Position numbers and translations under genes: made by a program
Notes under the pieces: model-generated
What the model was told of the DNA's origin: nothing
Seen by the model: the letters and a program-made list of their open reading frames with translations, nothing else
The model's database searches: none
Part shown: one piece after another, positions 43,483 to 54,889 of the stretch
Position numbering within the stretch: position 1 is the stretch's first letter
Layout: the number at the start of each line of letters is the position of its first letter
DNA from: Chlorops oryzae
Lineage: Eukaryota > Arthropoda > Insecta > Diptera > Chloropidae
Assembly (NCBI GenBank): GCA_020466095.1
Contig: CM035808.1
Location: 80,578,779-80,642,778 of the forward strand
DNA: 64,000 nucleotides
Direction: 5' to 3'

Positions 43483-46400
43483 ATGACTTCTACCGCGAAA
43501 TTGAACCACATTGTAGGGTTATTTAAAAAATTGTGCTCATGGAATGACAGACATGAGGGGTTGAATTCTTCGCGATTTAGATTGGATGCGCATCTGGAGG
43601 ACCTCGAGCTCCAGTGGAAGGATCTGTGCAAGGTTTTCGGCGAAGTATGCCTAGGCAGCGGAACGGATTCAGCCGCCTACGAAATTTTATCAGTCATTTT
43701 GGAGGAATGCCGCGCTTTGTACTACAAGGCGAAAGGTTATCTTAATGAGCAATTAGAGGTATTTTCGTGTCCGGCTCCGTTGTCCAGTACACACATGCCA
43801 CGCGTTCGAGAAACCGAAATCGATACCAGCTTCAGAGTTCCATTGTGTGACGTAAAGGTGTTTGCCGGCGGTTATAATGAGTGGCCAGCATTCCGCGATC
43901 GCTTCAAGATCTTGTATATCCACAACTCCAGCATTGGTCCGGTTTAGCGACTCATCCACCTTCACGATAAGACGTCAGGTGCGGCCAACCAAATTGTTAG
44001 AGGATTTCCCTCAAGTGAAGGGAGGTTCGATGACGCGTGGGAAGCTCTCAAGGCGCGGTATGAGAATCGACGATTGCTCATTGATAACCAACTTAAGCTT
44101 CTCTTCGACTCACCAGACATTAAAGAAGAGACAAGTGGAGCGATTTTACAACTCCTGTCCACTGTCAACGATAGCCTCGCCGTGATGAAAAGTCAAGGAG
44201 TCGTGAATTTGGTGGATCCCATTTTGGTGTATTTTTGCGCACGGCGTCTACCTGCTCAAGCCGTGCTGGACTGGGAGCATTCGCTTTCATCTCAACGGGA
44301 ACCTCCTACGTGGCAACAAATTAAGGAACTCATGCAAAGACGCTTCGAGATCGCTGAATGCATTGCCAATTTCACCGCCATCAGCCACTACGCCCCCTCA
44401 TTGACTCCTTCTTCACCACCTACGAACGTCTTTCTGGCTCGTGAACTGACAGCGAACGTGTGCCACCTGTGTGGCAATGATCACGCACTGCGACAGTGCC
44501 CACAATTTTTGGAAATGACGGTCGACGATCGTCATAGAATTATTACGCAAAACAAGAGATGTTATAATTGTTTAACTGCCTCCCATCGCTCGGCAAAATA
44601 TACCAGCCCCTATCGATGTGCGAAGTGTAAGAAGCGGCATCACACGCTGCTTCATGGACATGCTCCCGCGGTCTCACCGAATGATGCTTCTCCTCCGTCC
44701 TCCCAGACCCCCGGCCCGTCGACGACGAGCTCCGCTGTTGCATCATCGGCGAAGTCACCGTCCCCAATTGGAGCTTCGATTTCCTCCCATCAAACCAACG
44801 CACATGTGGCTGACAGCCACACTCAGGTCCTATTGCCTACTGCCCTCGCGCACATCCTCCATCAGGGCGAGCGGTTCACTGTGAGAGTGCTCCTGGATCA
44901 GGGCTCTCAACGAACATTTATAACGGAGCGCATGCAACTGCAGCTCAAACTGCCCACCCACTACAAAATTTGCACCGTGTCCGGCATGGGTGGGCAGTCG
45001 TCACAAACGGCGAAAAAGGAATGCGTGCTCACTCTGGCATCCCCGCGCTCCCAATTCCAAGAGGAGGTGGCGGCCGTCGTACTACCAAAATTAACAAATT
45101 GGCTGCCATCGTCACGAGCACGACATGTGGACTCCACAGAATTAGCTTCTCTGGAGTTGGCCGATCCACACTTCATGGATCCAGGGCGCATCGACATGGT
45201 CGTTGGATCGGATCTTCTCCCGAAAATCACGCTGTCGGGACTTCGGGTCAACATCGGAGGCAGTCTGTTGGCTCAAAGCTCCGTATTCGGATGGTACCTT
45301 AGTGGCCCTATCTCTGGCGAGTCGACGCAATCGTTCGCCACATGCACTACCATCACGGAGCCGACGGAGTCGCTTCATGATCTTCTCAAGAGCTTTTGGG
45401 AACAAGAAGAGATACCTCAGAAACTTCCGGCTTCTCCCGAGGACGAATACTGTGACAAATTGTACTCCCGAACCACCGTTCGTAACACCGATGGTAGATA
45501 TGTCGTTCGATTGCCATTTAAAGAACAATTTTCTAAACTTTCTTTGCAGCTTGGCGCGTCTCGATCATTGGCGCTCAGGCAATATACGTGTTTGGAAATG
45601 AGACTCCAACGACAACCCGCGATGCATGAAACTTACAATGCCGTACTACGAGAATATATCACAAGTGGTAATATGGAACCGGCCACGCCCCCTTTTGAAA
45701 TCTCCCACAACGGAACCTGCTCTTCGTTTTATCTGCCTCATCACGCAGTTGTTTAACCAGAGAGTACCTCTACAAAGGTGAGAGTGGTTTTCAACACATC
45801 CCAGAAAACCACCGCCAAGTCATCTCTGAATGATGTGCTGCACGTGGGCCCAGTTCTACAAGCCGACTTAGTTATCTTGTTGCTCAATTGGCGCACCTAT
45901 CGATTCGTTTTCAACGGCGACATTGAAAAAATGTACCGCCAAATTTTGGTCCACAAAGCGGATCGCGTATTTCAACGAATTTTGTTCCGAGATGATCCTG
46001 CCGCACCGGTCAAGGATTTCGAGCTGAAGACGGTCACCTTCGGAGTGAATTGTGCACCATATTTGGCCATCCGAACCCTCCACCAGTTAGCCGACGACAC
46101 TGGCGATGCGGCTCCACGAGCTGCGTTCATTTTAAAAAATGAAACTTATGTCGATGACGTATTGTCGGGCGGCCATACGCTGGCGGACGCTCTCGAGGCC
46201 CAGACGCAACTCTTCACCACGCTTCAGTCGGCAGGATTTCCGCTTCGGAAAATTACCGCAAATCACAAGACATTGCTGGAAGGGATTGAGGCCACTCATT
46301 TATTAAACGCAGAATTTCTCAAGTTCGACGCCCATAGCAACGCAAAGATGCTGGGAATCCGGTGGAACGCCGGAACTGACTGCTTCTCGTATCGATTGAC

Positions 46401-48200
46401 GACGAGGACATCCACTTCTGAGACCAAGCGGCAGACATCGCCAAGTTATTCGATCCGGCCGGATGGCTGACGCCGATCGTGATACGAGCCAAAGTGCTTA
46501 TGCAGCAGCTATGGCTGGAAGGCCATGCGTGGGATGAACAAGTCACCAGTGATGCACTAGCCAAATGGAGTGCCTTCTTAGAAGATCTGCCTTTCATCGA
46601 ACAGATTTAAACTCCACGGTGGCTTCAGTATGAGCCTGCCGCGAGCATTCAGCTGCACGGATTCTGTGACGCGTCAGAGCGAGCGTACTGCGCTGCCATA
46701 TATCTTCGAGTTGAAACACTCGATAACGCCAACACTCTTCTATTGACCGCTAAGTCGAAGGTGGCGCCTTTACAGACGGTGAGCTTGCCACGCCTCGAAT
46801 TGTGTGCCGCGGTGTTGTTGTCCAAACTCGTGAAATCCATCAACGAGCAGCTGCGAGTCCACGAGCATGACACCTTTCTATGGACTGATGCCTCAAATGT
46901 GCTGGCCTGGCTCAAGCGACCCCCTAATGCATGGAAGTCGTACGTGGCCAACCGAGTGTCGCAGATTATCACCAACACTGGCCATCTCCCCTGGCACCAT
47001 GTGAGATCGCAGGACAATCCGGCTGATTTGGGTACTAGAGGATCCTCGGCGCAAGATCTGCAAGCGAATCACCTGTGGTGGCACGGACCGTCGTGGCTAA
47101 AGGAACCTGCTGGGTATTGGCCTCAGCCGAAGACTCCATCCGCTCCCATTCTCGAAGAACGAAAAGTGCAATCGTTCACCGCCATTATCGCACACGAAGA
47201 CCTCCTCGAACGCTTCTCGTGCTTCGATCGCGCACTGCGAGTCCTAGGGTTCGCATGGAGATTCATTCAGCGAACACGAAAGGCAGCCGGCCCACCGGAA
47301 TTCTCCCATGCGCTCTCTCAACGAGAACTAACCGCGGTGAAAAATCGTCTTATCGTTGCGGAGCAGAAACGATATTATCCGGAAGAATATGAAGAGCTAA
47401 GCAATCGCCGGCCCGTCCATAAGAAGAGTCAACTGCTTATTCTTTACCCCGTGCTCGACAGCGATGGGCTGCTGTGGGTTAATGGACGGCTGGTCTATGC
47501 CGACCTCACACCCGACGAAAAACACCCGATCATCTTGCCAGCCCCCTCCACATTTTGTCGCCTTTTTTTTGGATTTCATTCATCGATCTATGTTGCATGC
47601 GGGAAACCAACTTATGTTTTGGACGGTGCGACAGAACTTTTACGTCGCGAGACTTAAGCGATTAATCAAAAGCTGCATCAGCCGCTGCCACGCATGCACT
47701 ATTCATGCCCACCGAATGAGAACACAACTGATGGCAGCTCTGCCTGCTGAACGCTCAACGCTTTAACTACCGTTTACTCATACCGGCGTCGACTTTGCGG
47801 GCCCCTTCGACATCAAAACCTCCACTTTACGCACCGCTCCGTTTATGAAAGGATACGTATGCGTATTCGTTTGTTTCGCCACCAAGGCCATCCACCTGGA
47901 GTTGTGTTCGGAGCTCTCAACAGCGTCCTTTCGGGCCGCATTCGATAGATTCATCGGACGCCGCGGCCTGCCTAAATGCGTATTTTCGGACAACGGGCGC
48001 AACTTTGTCGGCGCAAAGAATGCACTAGAGGCTGAATTCGAAGAATTTATATTTGAATGGAGGAAGGGCCGAATCACCACGCTGCATCCCGGAAATGAGC
48101 ATCTTGTGCGTGTAGTCGACGTCAAGACTCAGTTCGGCATTATGACCCGACCTATCACTAAGTTATGCCTTCTACCGACCGACCTAACAGAAACATTATG
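43483..48200 (+). pseudogene. gag-pol: BEL-2 Gag-Pol polyprotein, multiply broken
   Basis: Gag starts at ATG 43483 and reaches TAG 43945-43947 (a Gln codon position), then continues in frame. Knuckles CHLCGNDHALRQC, CYNCLTASHRSAKY (last Cys replaced by Tyr) and CAKCKKRHHTLLH lie at 44460-44650. Protease VLLDQGSQRTFITERM at about 44890. TAA 45754-45756 precedes RT: KVRVVFNTSQKTTAKSS, FVFNGDIEKMYRQI and catalytic YVDD in ETYVDDVLSGG (46141-46172). A frameshift lies at about 46430-46470 and a stop at 46608-46610. RNase [17 protein letters not shown] and [14 protein letters not shown] frameshift in a T run near 47565 and TAA 47764-47766 follow. Integrase: [11 protein letters not shown]...CHACTIH (HHCC), GVDFAGPFD and FSDNGRNFVG (two Asp). 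The catalytic Glu region is deleted at about 48055-48070, where EFEEFI jumps to the C-terminal HLVRVVDVKTQFG. Inactive. Confidence 0.92.
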
Positions 48201-48297
48201 ACTAGCCGCCAATGCCTTTTTACAACCAACCTTCCCCTTGCTCGTTTCCGTCATATTCATGTGCTTAAAGTTATCCCTCTCATCGTTTCAGCCCATC

Positions 48298-48408
48298 ATG
48301 CGCGAAGAAAACCTGCGAGAGCGATGCCCGCTCTGCCCGCAAAGCCATCGGCTGTCACGCTTCCGGCGCTTTCGACGCCTTTCAGTGGAGGGGAGGGGCT
48401 GCAACTAG
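48298..48408 (+). pseudogene. Possible remnant of a BEL-2 third ORF (zinc-knuckle start)
   Basis: ATG 48298 opens a 36-codon frame: MREENLRERCPLCPQSHRLS then RFRRFRRLSVEGRGCN, ending at TAG 48406-48408. CPLC...H followed by a basic segment resembles the first knuckle unit of BEL Gag and of the BEL-1 third ORF (CLVCKKQYALRYC), with the last Cys replaced. Its position just after integrase is the same as in BEL-1. The downstream part is too degraded for a protease match. The similarity is short, so this is tentative. Confidence 0.45.
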
Positions 48409-49002
48409 CGCCGGGGAGTCGAGCCACTGCACGGCGACGTCGTTCGCGTCAGCGCCCCCAGGCCATACGACGCAGCGAGTCCCATGGTCGGACCCGGTCG
48501 TCTCCTCCGTCACCTCCGCGCCATCACTCTGCAGCGCGTCGACGCTCCGCTGCCAATCTACGCTCGCCGTCGCCGCCATCCCCACCGTCTGGGAGAGTGA
48601 CGTTCTGCACCCGCGCCACTGCTCACGCGTATCACGTCGCCGCTCGCCAGCCCCATCACGTCGCCACTCGCCGTCGCCATCACGTCACCGCTCTGCGTCA
48701 TCATCACGACGCTGTCGCCGGGTCCCACCACATCCGCAGTCATCGCCGCCGCGCTTCCGAACCACTCGAGCTCCCCTCGCAGTCCAGACCCAGCACTGGA
48801 TGCTCGAGAGACGTTTGTAGAATTTGCACGAAGGCATCGGATCCCGGAAGCTCCCAGCGAGCGCTCCCAGCCCTTGTCATGGGAAGTGAAACAGAAAGTC
48901 CATGAGTGGTGCGTGGAGGCCCGAGAAGTGTTCTTAGCGGCGTGCCGGGCCCAACGTCACAACTAAACGAGCCTTAGGTTGCGTAGCGCAAGGCGGGCAG
49001 TA
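48409..49002 (+). other. GC-rich BEL-2 3' region
   Basis: Low-complexity Arg/His/Pro/Ser-encoding sequence, open in several frames because of its composition. I find no domain. It leads to the 3' LTR through AAGGCGGGCAGTA, a weak purine tract. Confidence 0.6.
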
Positions 49003-49495
49003 TGTCCGTTTTTTACCGCTGTCGCTACGCAGCCAGATCCCTCCAGCGGCGAAAAAACGGGAAGAAGGAGGGCAGCACTCAGAGCGCAGCTGTTCGCCTT
49101 TTTTCCCGCCGAGCTTGACTGGCAACACCGGTGAAGTTTAGAGGTAGATTCCAAACGATTCGTGAAACGAAGCGAACGTCCGCGATCTTGCTAAAACGTT
49201 CCGCGAGTTTTTATTCGAAAGTCACTCGATTGAAGTTCGAGCCGCGTTCGCGACATTTTTTTTTATAATATTCTAAACCGACACTTAATCCAACAAGGGA
49301 CCCTTTTTAAAATCCACGAGGCAACCAACCAAAGCAGCATCCACAACGGCAGCAGCAACAACAACAACAACTATATTCATCTCAGCACCAGACATACCAG
49401 CAGCGATCCGTCCGACGTCGCCGTCATCAAAGGTACGTGCTTTTTATTGGCTTAAACTTGATTTCCCTTTGCCCCAATCTTTACGGGCCCAAACA
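49003..49495 (+). repeat. BEL-2 3' LTR
   Basis: Direct repeat of 42301-42793. Confidence 0.92.
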
Positions 49496-50587
49496 ATAAC
49501 CAAAAGCTTTAAATTACTTTTTCTTCTCTTTTTCTAATTTGGCGTATTACGCGATCAAAACAAAACAGATGTAAATTCTGTACATCTTGGTTTAGCCAGC
49601 CGTGAGAAAATTACATTTTTCTTTTGAGAGACAAGACTCTCCATTAATTGCTCTTTTCTCTACACTTTTTGTTTCTTTTTATATAGTTTTGGTATTGCTT
49701 TTGTTAAAAAGTTTTTTTTGTTTGTTTATGACGGCAAGTAAAGAGGAGTTTATCACAATTTTTCGTAGCCGTTTAACACGAAAGAAACCACCAAACTCAA
49801 AACATACGCTGATTCCGTCAATTCCTTAGCTTGCCATGGCCGTGGTCACTATGATCGGCAAGATTGGCGATATACTAAAGATGACCATACGCCTGTATGA
49901 TATGCGATGGGAGATTCTTATCAACAGGTTCTTCTTTAGCTTCCAGATTTGGCAATAAAACCCTAAGTGAATTTTGCTCTATTATACGCTGTTGACTAGG
50001 TTATGGATAGTGTAATCAATCTTACCTCATGGAGGGTCATATTGCAAAAAGATCGTTTTAGGTCAAAATTTCTAGTCGGGATCTTCCGAAGTAGTCTTTT
50101 AAGGGGGCATCAGCCAGTTATCTCTTCCTTCAACTAAGGATGTTTTTAGAAATTGTGGCTTCGGTTTGAAGTGCACTACACTGAAAAGGTTAAGTTGAGC
50201 GAATACTTCTTCGCGAATTTCTACACACCACAGCTCTTACCTATTGTTTTAAATGAGTATCGCGTAATGACTCCAGCTTCCTTATTTATTTCAGTTGGAA
50301 GTTAATCATTTCCAACTGACACGAAATTTATGCTTTTTTTTTTCTTCTTCGATTTGCTTAGCAAACACCTTACTCACGTTCGTTACCGGATGAAAGTGAG
50401 CGGAAGCGCTTCGATCGAACGTATGCTGGGACTTCAGTTACAGGACTGTGGACTGAATTCACTGATAACATTGTTGCATTTCTGCACTGTTATACTTAAT
50501 TGCAGTTCTGTTAGTGCGTAAGGGACAAGGTTGCTTTTTCTACATGCAATTGAACTGTTTGCGCAATATAGCTAAGATTTTAACTTG
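49496..50587 (-). repeat. 5' LTR of the Osvaldo-like element, segment right of BEL-2
   Basis: Matches about 34488-35570 (ATAACCAAAAGC to GATTTTAACTTG). Confidence 0.9.
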
Positions 50588-50655
50588 CGTGCGTTTTTAG
50601 AAGGATTTGTAGCTTGCTTTAATAATGTAAGTATCCTTTTATATTCCATTGAATT
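50588..50655. other. Short unassigned junction
   Basis: AT-rich link between the Osvaldo-like LTR and the Gypsy-C pol fragment. Nothing recognised. Confidence 0.4.
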
Positions 50656-52329
50656 GTGCTTATAGTCGTTAGTACGTATACAGACGTATTGACACACGAA
50701 ATTGCTACTCAACTCGGGGTGGCGCCTATTAACAAACGGCAATACCGACTATTGGAAGCTCATAGAGAGAAAATTAACAAACTGGTGAAAGAAATGCTTA
50801 AACAAGACATTAGAGTTCCGAGCAAGTCACCATGGAATTCCCCAATAATTTTTGTACCTAAAAAATCAGGCGACAGTACTGTTAAAAAATGAAGAATCGT
50901 AATAGATTATAGACAGCTTAATGAGGTATCATTAAAAACCGTGTTTCCCATCCCTAGAATTGATGCAATTTTAGACCAGCTTGGACGGAGTAGCTATTTT
51001 TCTACCCTTGATTTAGCCAGTGGGTTCCATCAGGTCCTGCTGGACATGAAAGACAGAGAAAAAACAGCGTTCAGCACGGGCATAGGCCATTGCGAATTTA
51101 AGCGTTTGCCTTTCGGCCTAACGGGCGCGCCCGCAAAATTCTAGCGCATCATGAATAGCGTATTAACAGGTTTGCAGGGAATAGATTGTTTCGTATACTT
51201 AGATGACATCGTCGGGTATGGCCAAAATTTAAAGCAACACGAACAAAGGATGTCCAGAGTGCTGGAAGCCTTGAGAAAGAGCCGACTGAAACTGAAAACC
51301 GAGAAATGTCAATTTCTGCGAAAAGAAGTGGTATATCTCGAATTTCATTGTTCGGAAAAGGGCGTGTCCGCAGACCCGGAAAGGGTGGATTGTGTTAAGA
51401 ACATGCCCGTTCCGCGAAATGTAAAGGAGCTCCAAGGGGTGTTAGGCCTCATTAATTATTATCGAAAGTTCATTCCAAACGCTTCGAAAATCATGCTGCC
51501 CATTACAAAATTATTACGGAAGGGCGAAAGTTTCAAATGGACGATGGAGTGCCAAGTCGCACTAGATTGTTTGAAAGCGATTATACTAAATCCATCAGTA
51601 CTCCGGTACGTTGACTTTTCGAAACCGATCCGGCTAACTACCGAAGCTAGTGGGGGTGCTTTACGAGCAGTATTGTCCCAAGATGAAGAGGGAGATGAAT
51701 TTCCATTATAATTTGCCAGCAGGGGATTAAATGAAGCAGAGCTCCACAACTCCACTATTGAGAGGCAGTTTTCAGTCATTGTATGGGCCACCAAGGTATT
51801 CAGACCTTACCTGCTGGGTAAAAGTTTCACAGTAGTCACAGACCATAAGCCGCTCAAAGGAATAAGCAACCGCAAGGACTTCACGTTAAGCGAGATTCCG
51901 GCATAAACTATCAGAATTCGATTTCGAAATCACATATAAACCTGGCAAAGACAATGCTAATGCGGATGCATTGAGTAGGATGCCGCAGGGTTGGAAATGA
52001 AGCGACTACAAACGTAGTAACCAGAGCTCAGACCCAGGCCATAACATCAAATGAAAATGAAACCGGGTGCAAAGATAACCCCGAAAAAACTTTCAGTCGA
52101 CCGAAAAGATCCCAGTCCTGAAAGATCAGGATCACATTAGAGAAATCCTCTACCAATTTCACGACTTACCTCTAGGTGGGCACAGGGGTGTTACTAGCAC
52201 CATTTGTCGCATAAAGCGACAATTAAGTTGGCCAAAAATGCGAAGCGAGATCCGTGAGTACATTGCAGCGTGTGCGAAATGTCAGAAAAATAAGGCAGGG
52301 AAAAAAATAGGGCCCCCATGCAGATTACT
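50656..52329 (+). pseudogene. Gypsy-C pol fragment (RT, RNase H, integrase zinc finger)
   Basis: It begins inside pol at TDVLTHEIATQLGVAPINKR and YRLLEAHREKI. RT: SKSPWNSPIIFVPKKSG, VFPIPRIDAILDQLG, STLDLASGFHQVLL, LPFGLTGAPAKF and catalytic YLDD in DCFVYLDDIVGYG (about 51184-51220). RNase H: IRLTTEASGGALRAVLS (Asp of TTDAS replaced by Glu) and VVTDHKPLKGISN. After frameshifts near 51890 and 52000 comes the integrase HHCC finger FHDLPLGGHRGV...CAKCQKNKAG (52160-52300). Stops are at 50890, 51142 and 51709. Related to Gypsy-A and Gypsy-B. Cut by the N gap. Confidence 0.9.
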
Positions 52330-52429
52330 NNNNNNNNNNNNNNNNNNNNNNNNNNNNNNNNNNNNNNNNNNNNNNNNNNNNNNNNNNNNNNNNNNNNNNN
52401 NNNNNNNNNNNNNNNNNNNNNNNNNNNNN
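52330..52429. other. Assembly gap (100 N)
   Basis: Run of exactly 100 N after Gypsy-C integrase. Confidence 0.99.
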
Positions 52430-52682
52430 TTCCCCCCCTAATTCCTTAAGTAAATAATGGGAAGAACCATTTATGTTCAGTCACTATCGATTGATTTGTA
52501 GTTCAACTTTGATTAACGGATACGATTATTCCAATTATCACTAGTATAGTTATGGTGGAAGCTTATCCAAAAATTGCACTGGTAGTTCTAGTTCTGGTAA
52601 AGGTACTAGTTCTTTTCAGAGAATTGCCCAACTGTTTACTACAGGGAAGTTAGAGTGTTATATTCAGGCGAGCCTGACAATA
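52430..52682. other. Unassigned sequence
   Basis: No gene, repeat end or motif recognised. Confidence 0.5.
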
Positions 52683-52684
52683 TA

Positions 52685-52866
52685 CAGTGAAACCTCCACT
52701 CTGCGGACACTCCCATATGCGGACACCTCTTATAATCGGACAAAATTTTAAAATCTTAGCTTTGCGAACTTCTTTCAGTACAAACTCACCTCTCATATGC
52801 GGACACCTCCCATATCCGGACAAAATTTTTCTAACCGTCAGTGTCCGCATATGGGAGGTTTCACTG
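52685..52866. mobile_element. 182-bp pogo/Tc1-type MITE
   Basis: Ends CAGTGAAACCTCC and GGAGGTTTCACTG are inverted repeats flanked by TA on both sides (52683-52684 and 52867-52868). Motifs CATATGCGGACACCTC and CCATATCCGGACAAAATTTT recur internally on both arms, so most of the element can fold on itself. CAGTGAAACC-type ends with a TA target are typical of pogo-like elements. No coding capacity. Confidence 0.85.
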
Positions 52867-52868
52867 TA

Positions 52869-53572
52869 ATACCCGACACACCATGCATGTGCATGCTAGC
52901 GTCGACATTCAGTGTGAAAAACAAACAAAAATTTTGCCACTGCTAGCATTTTCGATCACCGCTGTTCCAAGCAACGCCGCAGCTAAAATACCAGCAGTAC
53001 CAATATGTACTTACATATCCGCATAAGTAGAAGAGGGAACTGTTTCTTTTATGCCAGTGTAAAATATAAGGGTTGTTTGGCAGTTTTAGTGCGCTGAGTA
53101 TAGAGCGCAAGAGAACGCAATAACAGCCATACCTGCAGCAGCATCTATACCATAAGTATTATACCTTTTTTGTGTTTGTTACCAGCAGTATCAGGTACTT
53201 ATCTGGTATAACTGTTTTGCCAATACTTGTTGGTATACCTTTGCACGCCTTTAGTGCGAATCACGTTTGTCACAAATGTGAGTCACGTTATGAGCAATAT
53301 TGAGATTTTACTTAAAATATTTTTGGTTGACACAAAACAGAGGTTTCAGTGTAAAAATTATTTTTTGACCTGGATAAGGGCTGTTTTTATATCCGATTTT
53401 TGCACATGAAGTAAAAGGGATTTTGCATTATAGCAAAGCAAGCGTAAATATATTTTATCAATCATCATTTTAAACAAAGTTGGTGGGCTGTCACAACCTT
53501 TCTCTAGTTTTTAACAGCCTAAGAGTTGAATATAAGGCACCAACATAAGGCCTGTTGGGAGAGGCCGAGCCG
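52869..53572. other. Unassigned sequence
   Basis: About 700 bp with short frames only. No domain or repeat end recognised. Confidence 0.5.
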
Positions 53573-53847
53573 CAGTGGCGGATTAAAGTCGAGAGCGCCC
53601 TAGGTAAGATTCTCATCGGCGCCCCTCTTAAAATAAAAAAGTTTTGAGTTATTTAATTACATATATATTAAAAATTTTTCATTCAATGACAGTTGTTAAA
53701 AAACAATTAAAACTGTCGACGTCTGCATTTTTGTCTTGCGAAAGCGTCAATAACATCTTCATAATTTAAAGATATCTCTTATACTCTCTTATACTCTTTT
53801 GTCATTCATGGTCGACTGAAGATAATTTTTAACTCTCCTAAAGCTAA

Positions 53848-54562
53848 GTGTCCACTTCAATCAAAATTTTCGTTTCCATAAGCAGCACACGTATAAAAGA
53901 CTAAGCGGAATTCAATCCGAAATATCATTCGATAACTTTTCGTTTGACTGATTCCACTCAAAACGAAATGGAAAAAAGTACTTTGAAGACTTCAAAAAGC
54001 AATATTTTTTGTTAGAGGTAGCACTGACGAAACGAAATAGAGGAACTGACATTTATTTCGTTCGAAATTTGTTGAGCGCATCGAATCATTTGCGTAGGTT
54101 GAATGTTTTTTATAATTCTTGACTGGACCTCAACCAAATTCAATGAAAATTGACTGGAAATCTTATTTCCTTAAGAAATAACAGACGCATGAATCCATTT
54201 TCAAAAATTTGCTTGTTTTTTATTGTTGCTTAAAACTATCGATGGTACGAATTATATAATCATCAATTTTTATTTTTCCCAACCATCGATGGTTCTAAGA
54301 CCCCACGGGTGATGAGTCAGTATCAGTTAATCAATATTGCTCATCTTTGATTAAAACAAACGCGAATACTTGGCGATTTAAGATATCTTCCATTTATATA
54401 AGATGGAAACATTTTTTCAGAGCGTTCCAAAAAACATCGAAACTATCGATGTTCACAGTATCGATAGTCTAGAATTTCTAATTTTTCCGATTCTACACTA
54501 CGTGACGTCAAAACAAAATAAAGGCACAAGTCTTCCTAAAAATTTTTGTTTGAAGTGGACAC
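53848..54562. mobile_element. Inverted-repeat unit (MITE candidate) of about 715 bp
   Basis: GTGTCCACTTCAATCAAAATTT on the left and AATTTTTGTTTGAAGTGGACAC on the right are imperfect inverted repeats. No clear target duplication. The interior is non-coding, including two CGATGGT-type blocks near 54240 and 54285. Confidence 0.5.
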
Positions 54563-54800
54563 CGACATTAGGGCAGGAAAAACTCGACGCCGCTTTTCAT
54601 CGACGTAAAAAAATTATTCATCGTCAATCCCTTTCGCTCATTAATTTGCCTTTCCGTACTATGCTGAAACAAGAAATAGATTATAACGCGGTATTTAGAG
54701 TGCGAATTGTGCAAGATTTAAAGTAGCATTAAATAAAGTAGGCGGATTTAAAAAAGATAGCTGGGCTTGTAAAGGTAGAAATTTTTTTTTCCAAAAACTC

Positions 54801-54872
54801 CGCGCACGCACCCTTTTGTAACCCCGCACACGCGCCCTTTTGTAACCACGCGCCCTTTTGTAACCACGCGCC
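54801..54872. repeat. Minisatellite, unit CGCGCCCTTTTGTAACCA
   Basis: Three full units of 18-24 bp and a partial fourth, with small length differences. Confidence 0.85.
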
Positions 54873-54889
54873 CCTAGGCAAATGCCTAG

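Larger units (their letters stand above)
42301..49495 (+). mobile_element. BEL-2, BEL/Pao element inside the 5' LTR of the Osvaldo-like element
   Basis: 493-bp LTRs (42301-42793 and 49003-49495) run TGTCCGTTTT...GGGCCCAAACA. They differ at roughly 18 positions by eye, so this is older than BEL-1. The interrupted LTR aligns with the uninterrupted copy (…TTATTATAACCAAAAG, about 34483-34499) across the insertion. The 5-bp flanks (ATATT and ATAAC) no longer match. Coding order gag, protease, RT, RNase H, integrase on the plus strand. GC content and codon use clearly differ from BEL-1. Confidence 0.93.
33392..50587 (-). mobile_element. Osvaldo/Ulysses-like gypsy element with 2.2-kb LTRs, split by BEL-2
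   Basis: LTR copies are 33392-35570 and 41199-42300 plus 49496-50587. Minus-strand order: 5' LTR, tRNA-Lys primer site, RING-Gag, zinc-knuckle Gag, protease, RT, RNase H, integrase, 3' LTR. The very long LTR, the tRNA-Lys primer and integrase residues such as SQSNASERVNRSVNEALR resemble the Osvaldo/Ulysses group of Drosophila; this assignment is from memory of the group's traits. Many coding lesions and LTR differences make it an inactive, moderately old copy. The outer flanks (LINE-2 left, Gypsy-C right) differ and no clean target duplication is visible. Confidence 0.85.
53573..54889. mobile_element. Possible hAT-type non-autonomous relic
   Basis: It starts CAGTGGCGGATTAAAG, a form common at hAT ends. 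A palindromic CGCCC(C)TAGG motif lies near both ends (53605-53613 and 54867-54876). No matching right terminal repeat is visible; the Gypsy-D LTR begins at 54890 and may have cut it. It contains the inverted-repeat unit 53848-54562 and the array 54801-54872. Confidence 0.35.

Noticed and set aside
48165..48905. A 246-codon Arg/His/Pro/Ser-rich frame after BEL-2 integrase
   Set aside because: Composition comes from GC-rich low-complexity DNA that is open in several frames. The only meaningful signal is the short CPLC...H frame at 48298 in another frame.
54403..54726. A 107-codon frame on the plus strand
   Set aside because: It runs across the right end of an inverted-repeat unit and matches nothing I recognise. 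Probably chance.
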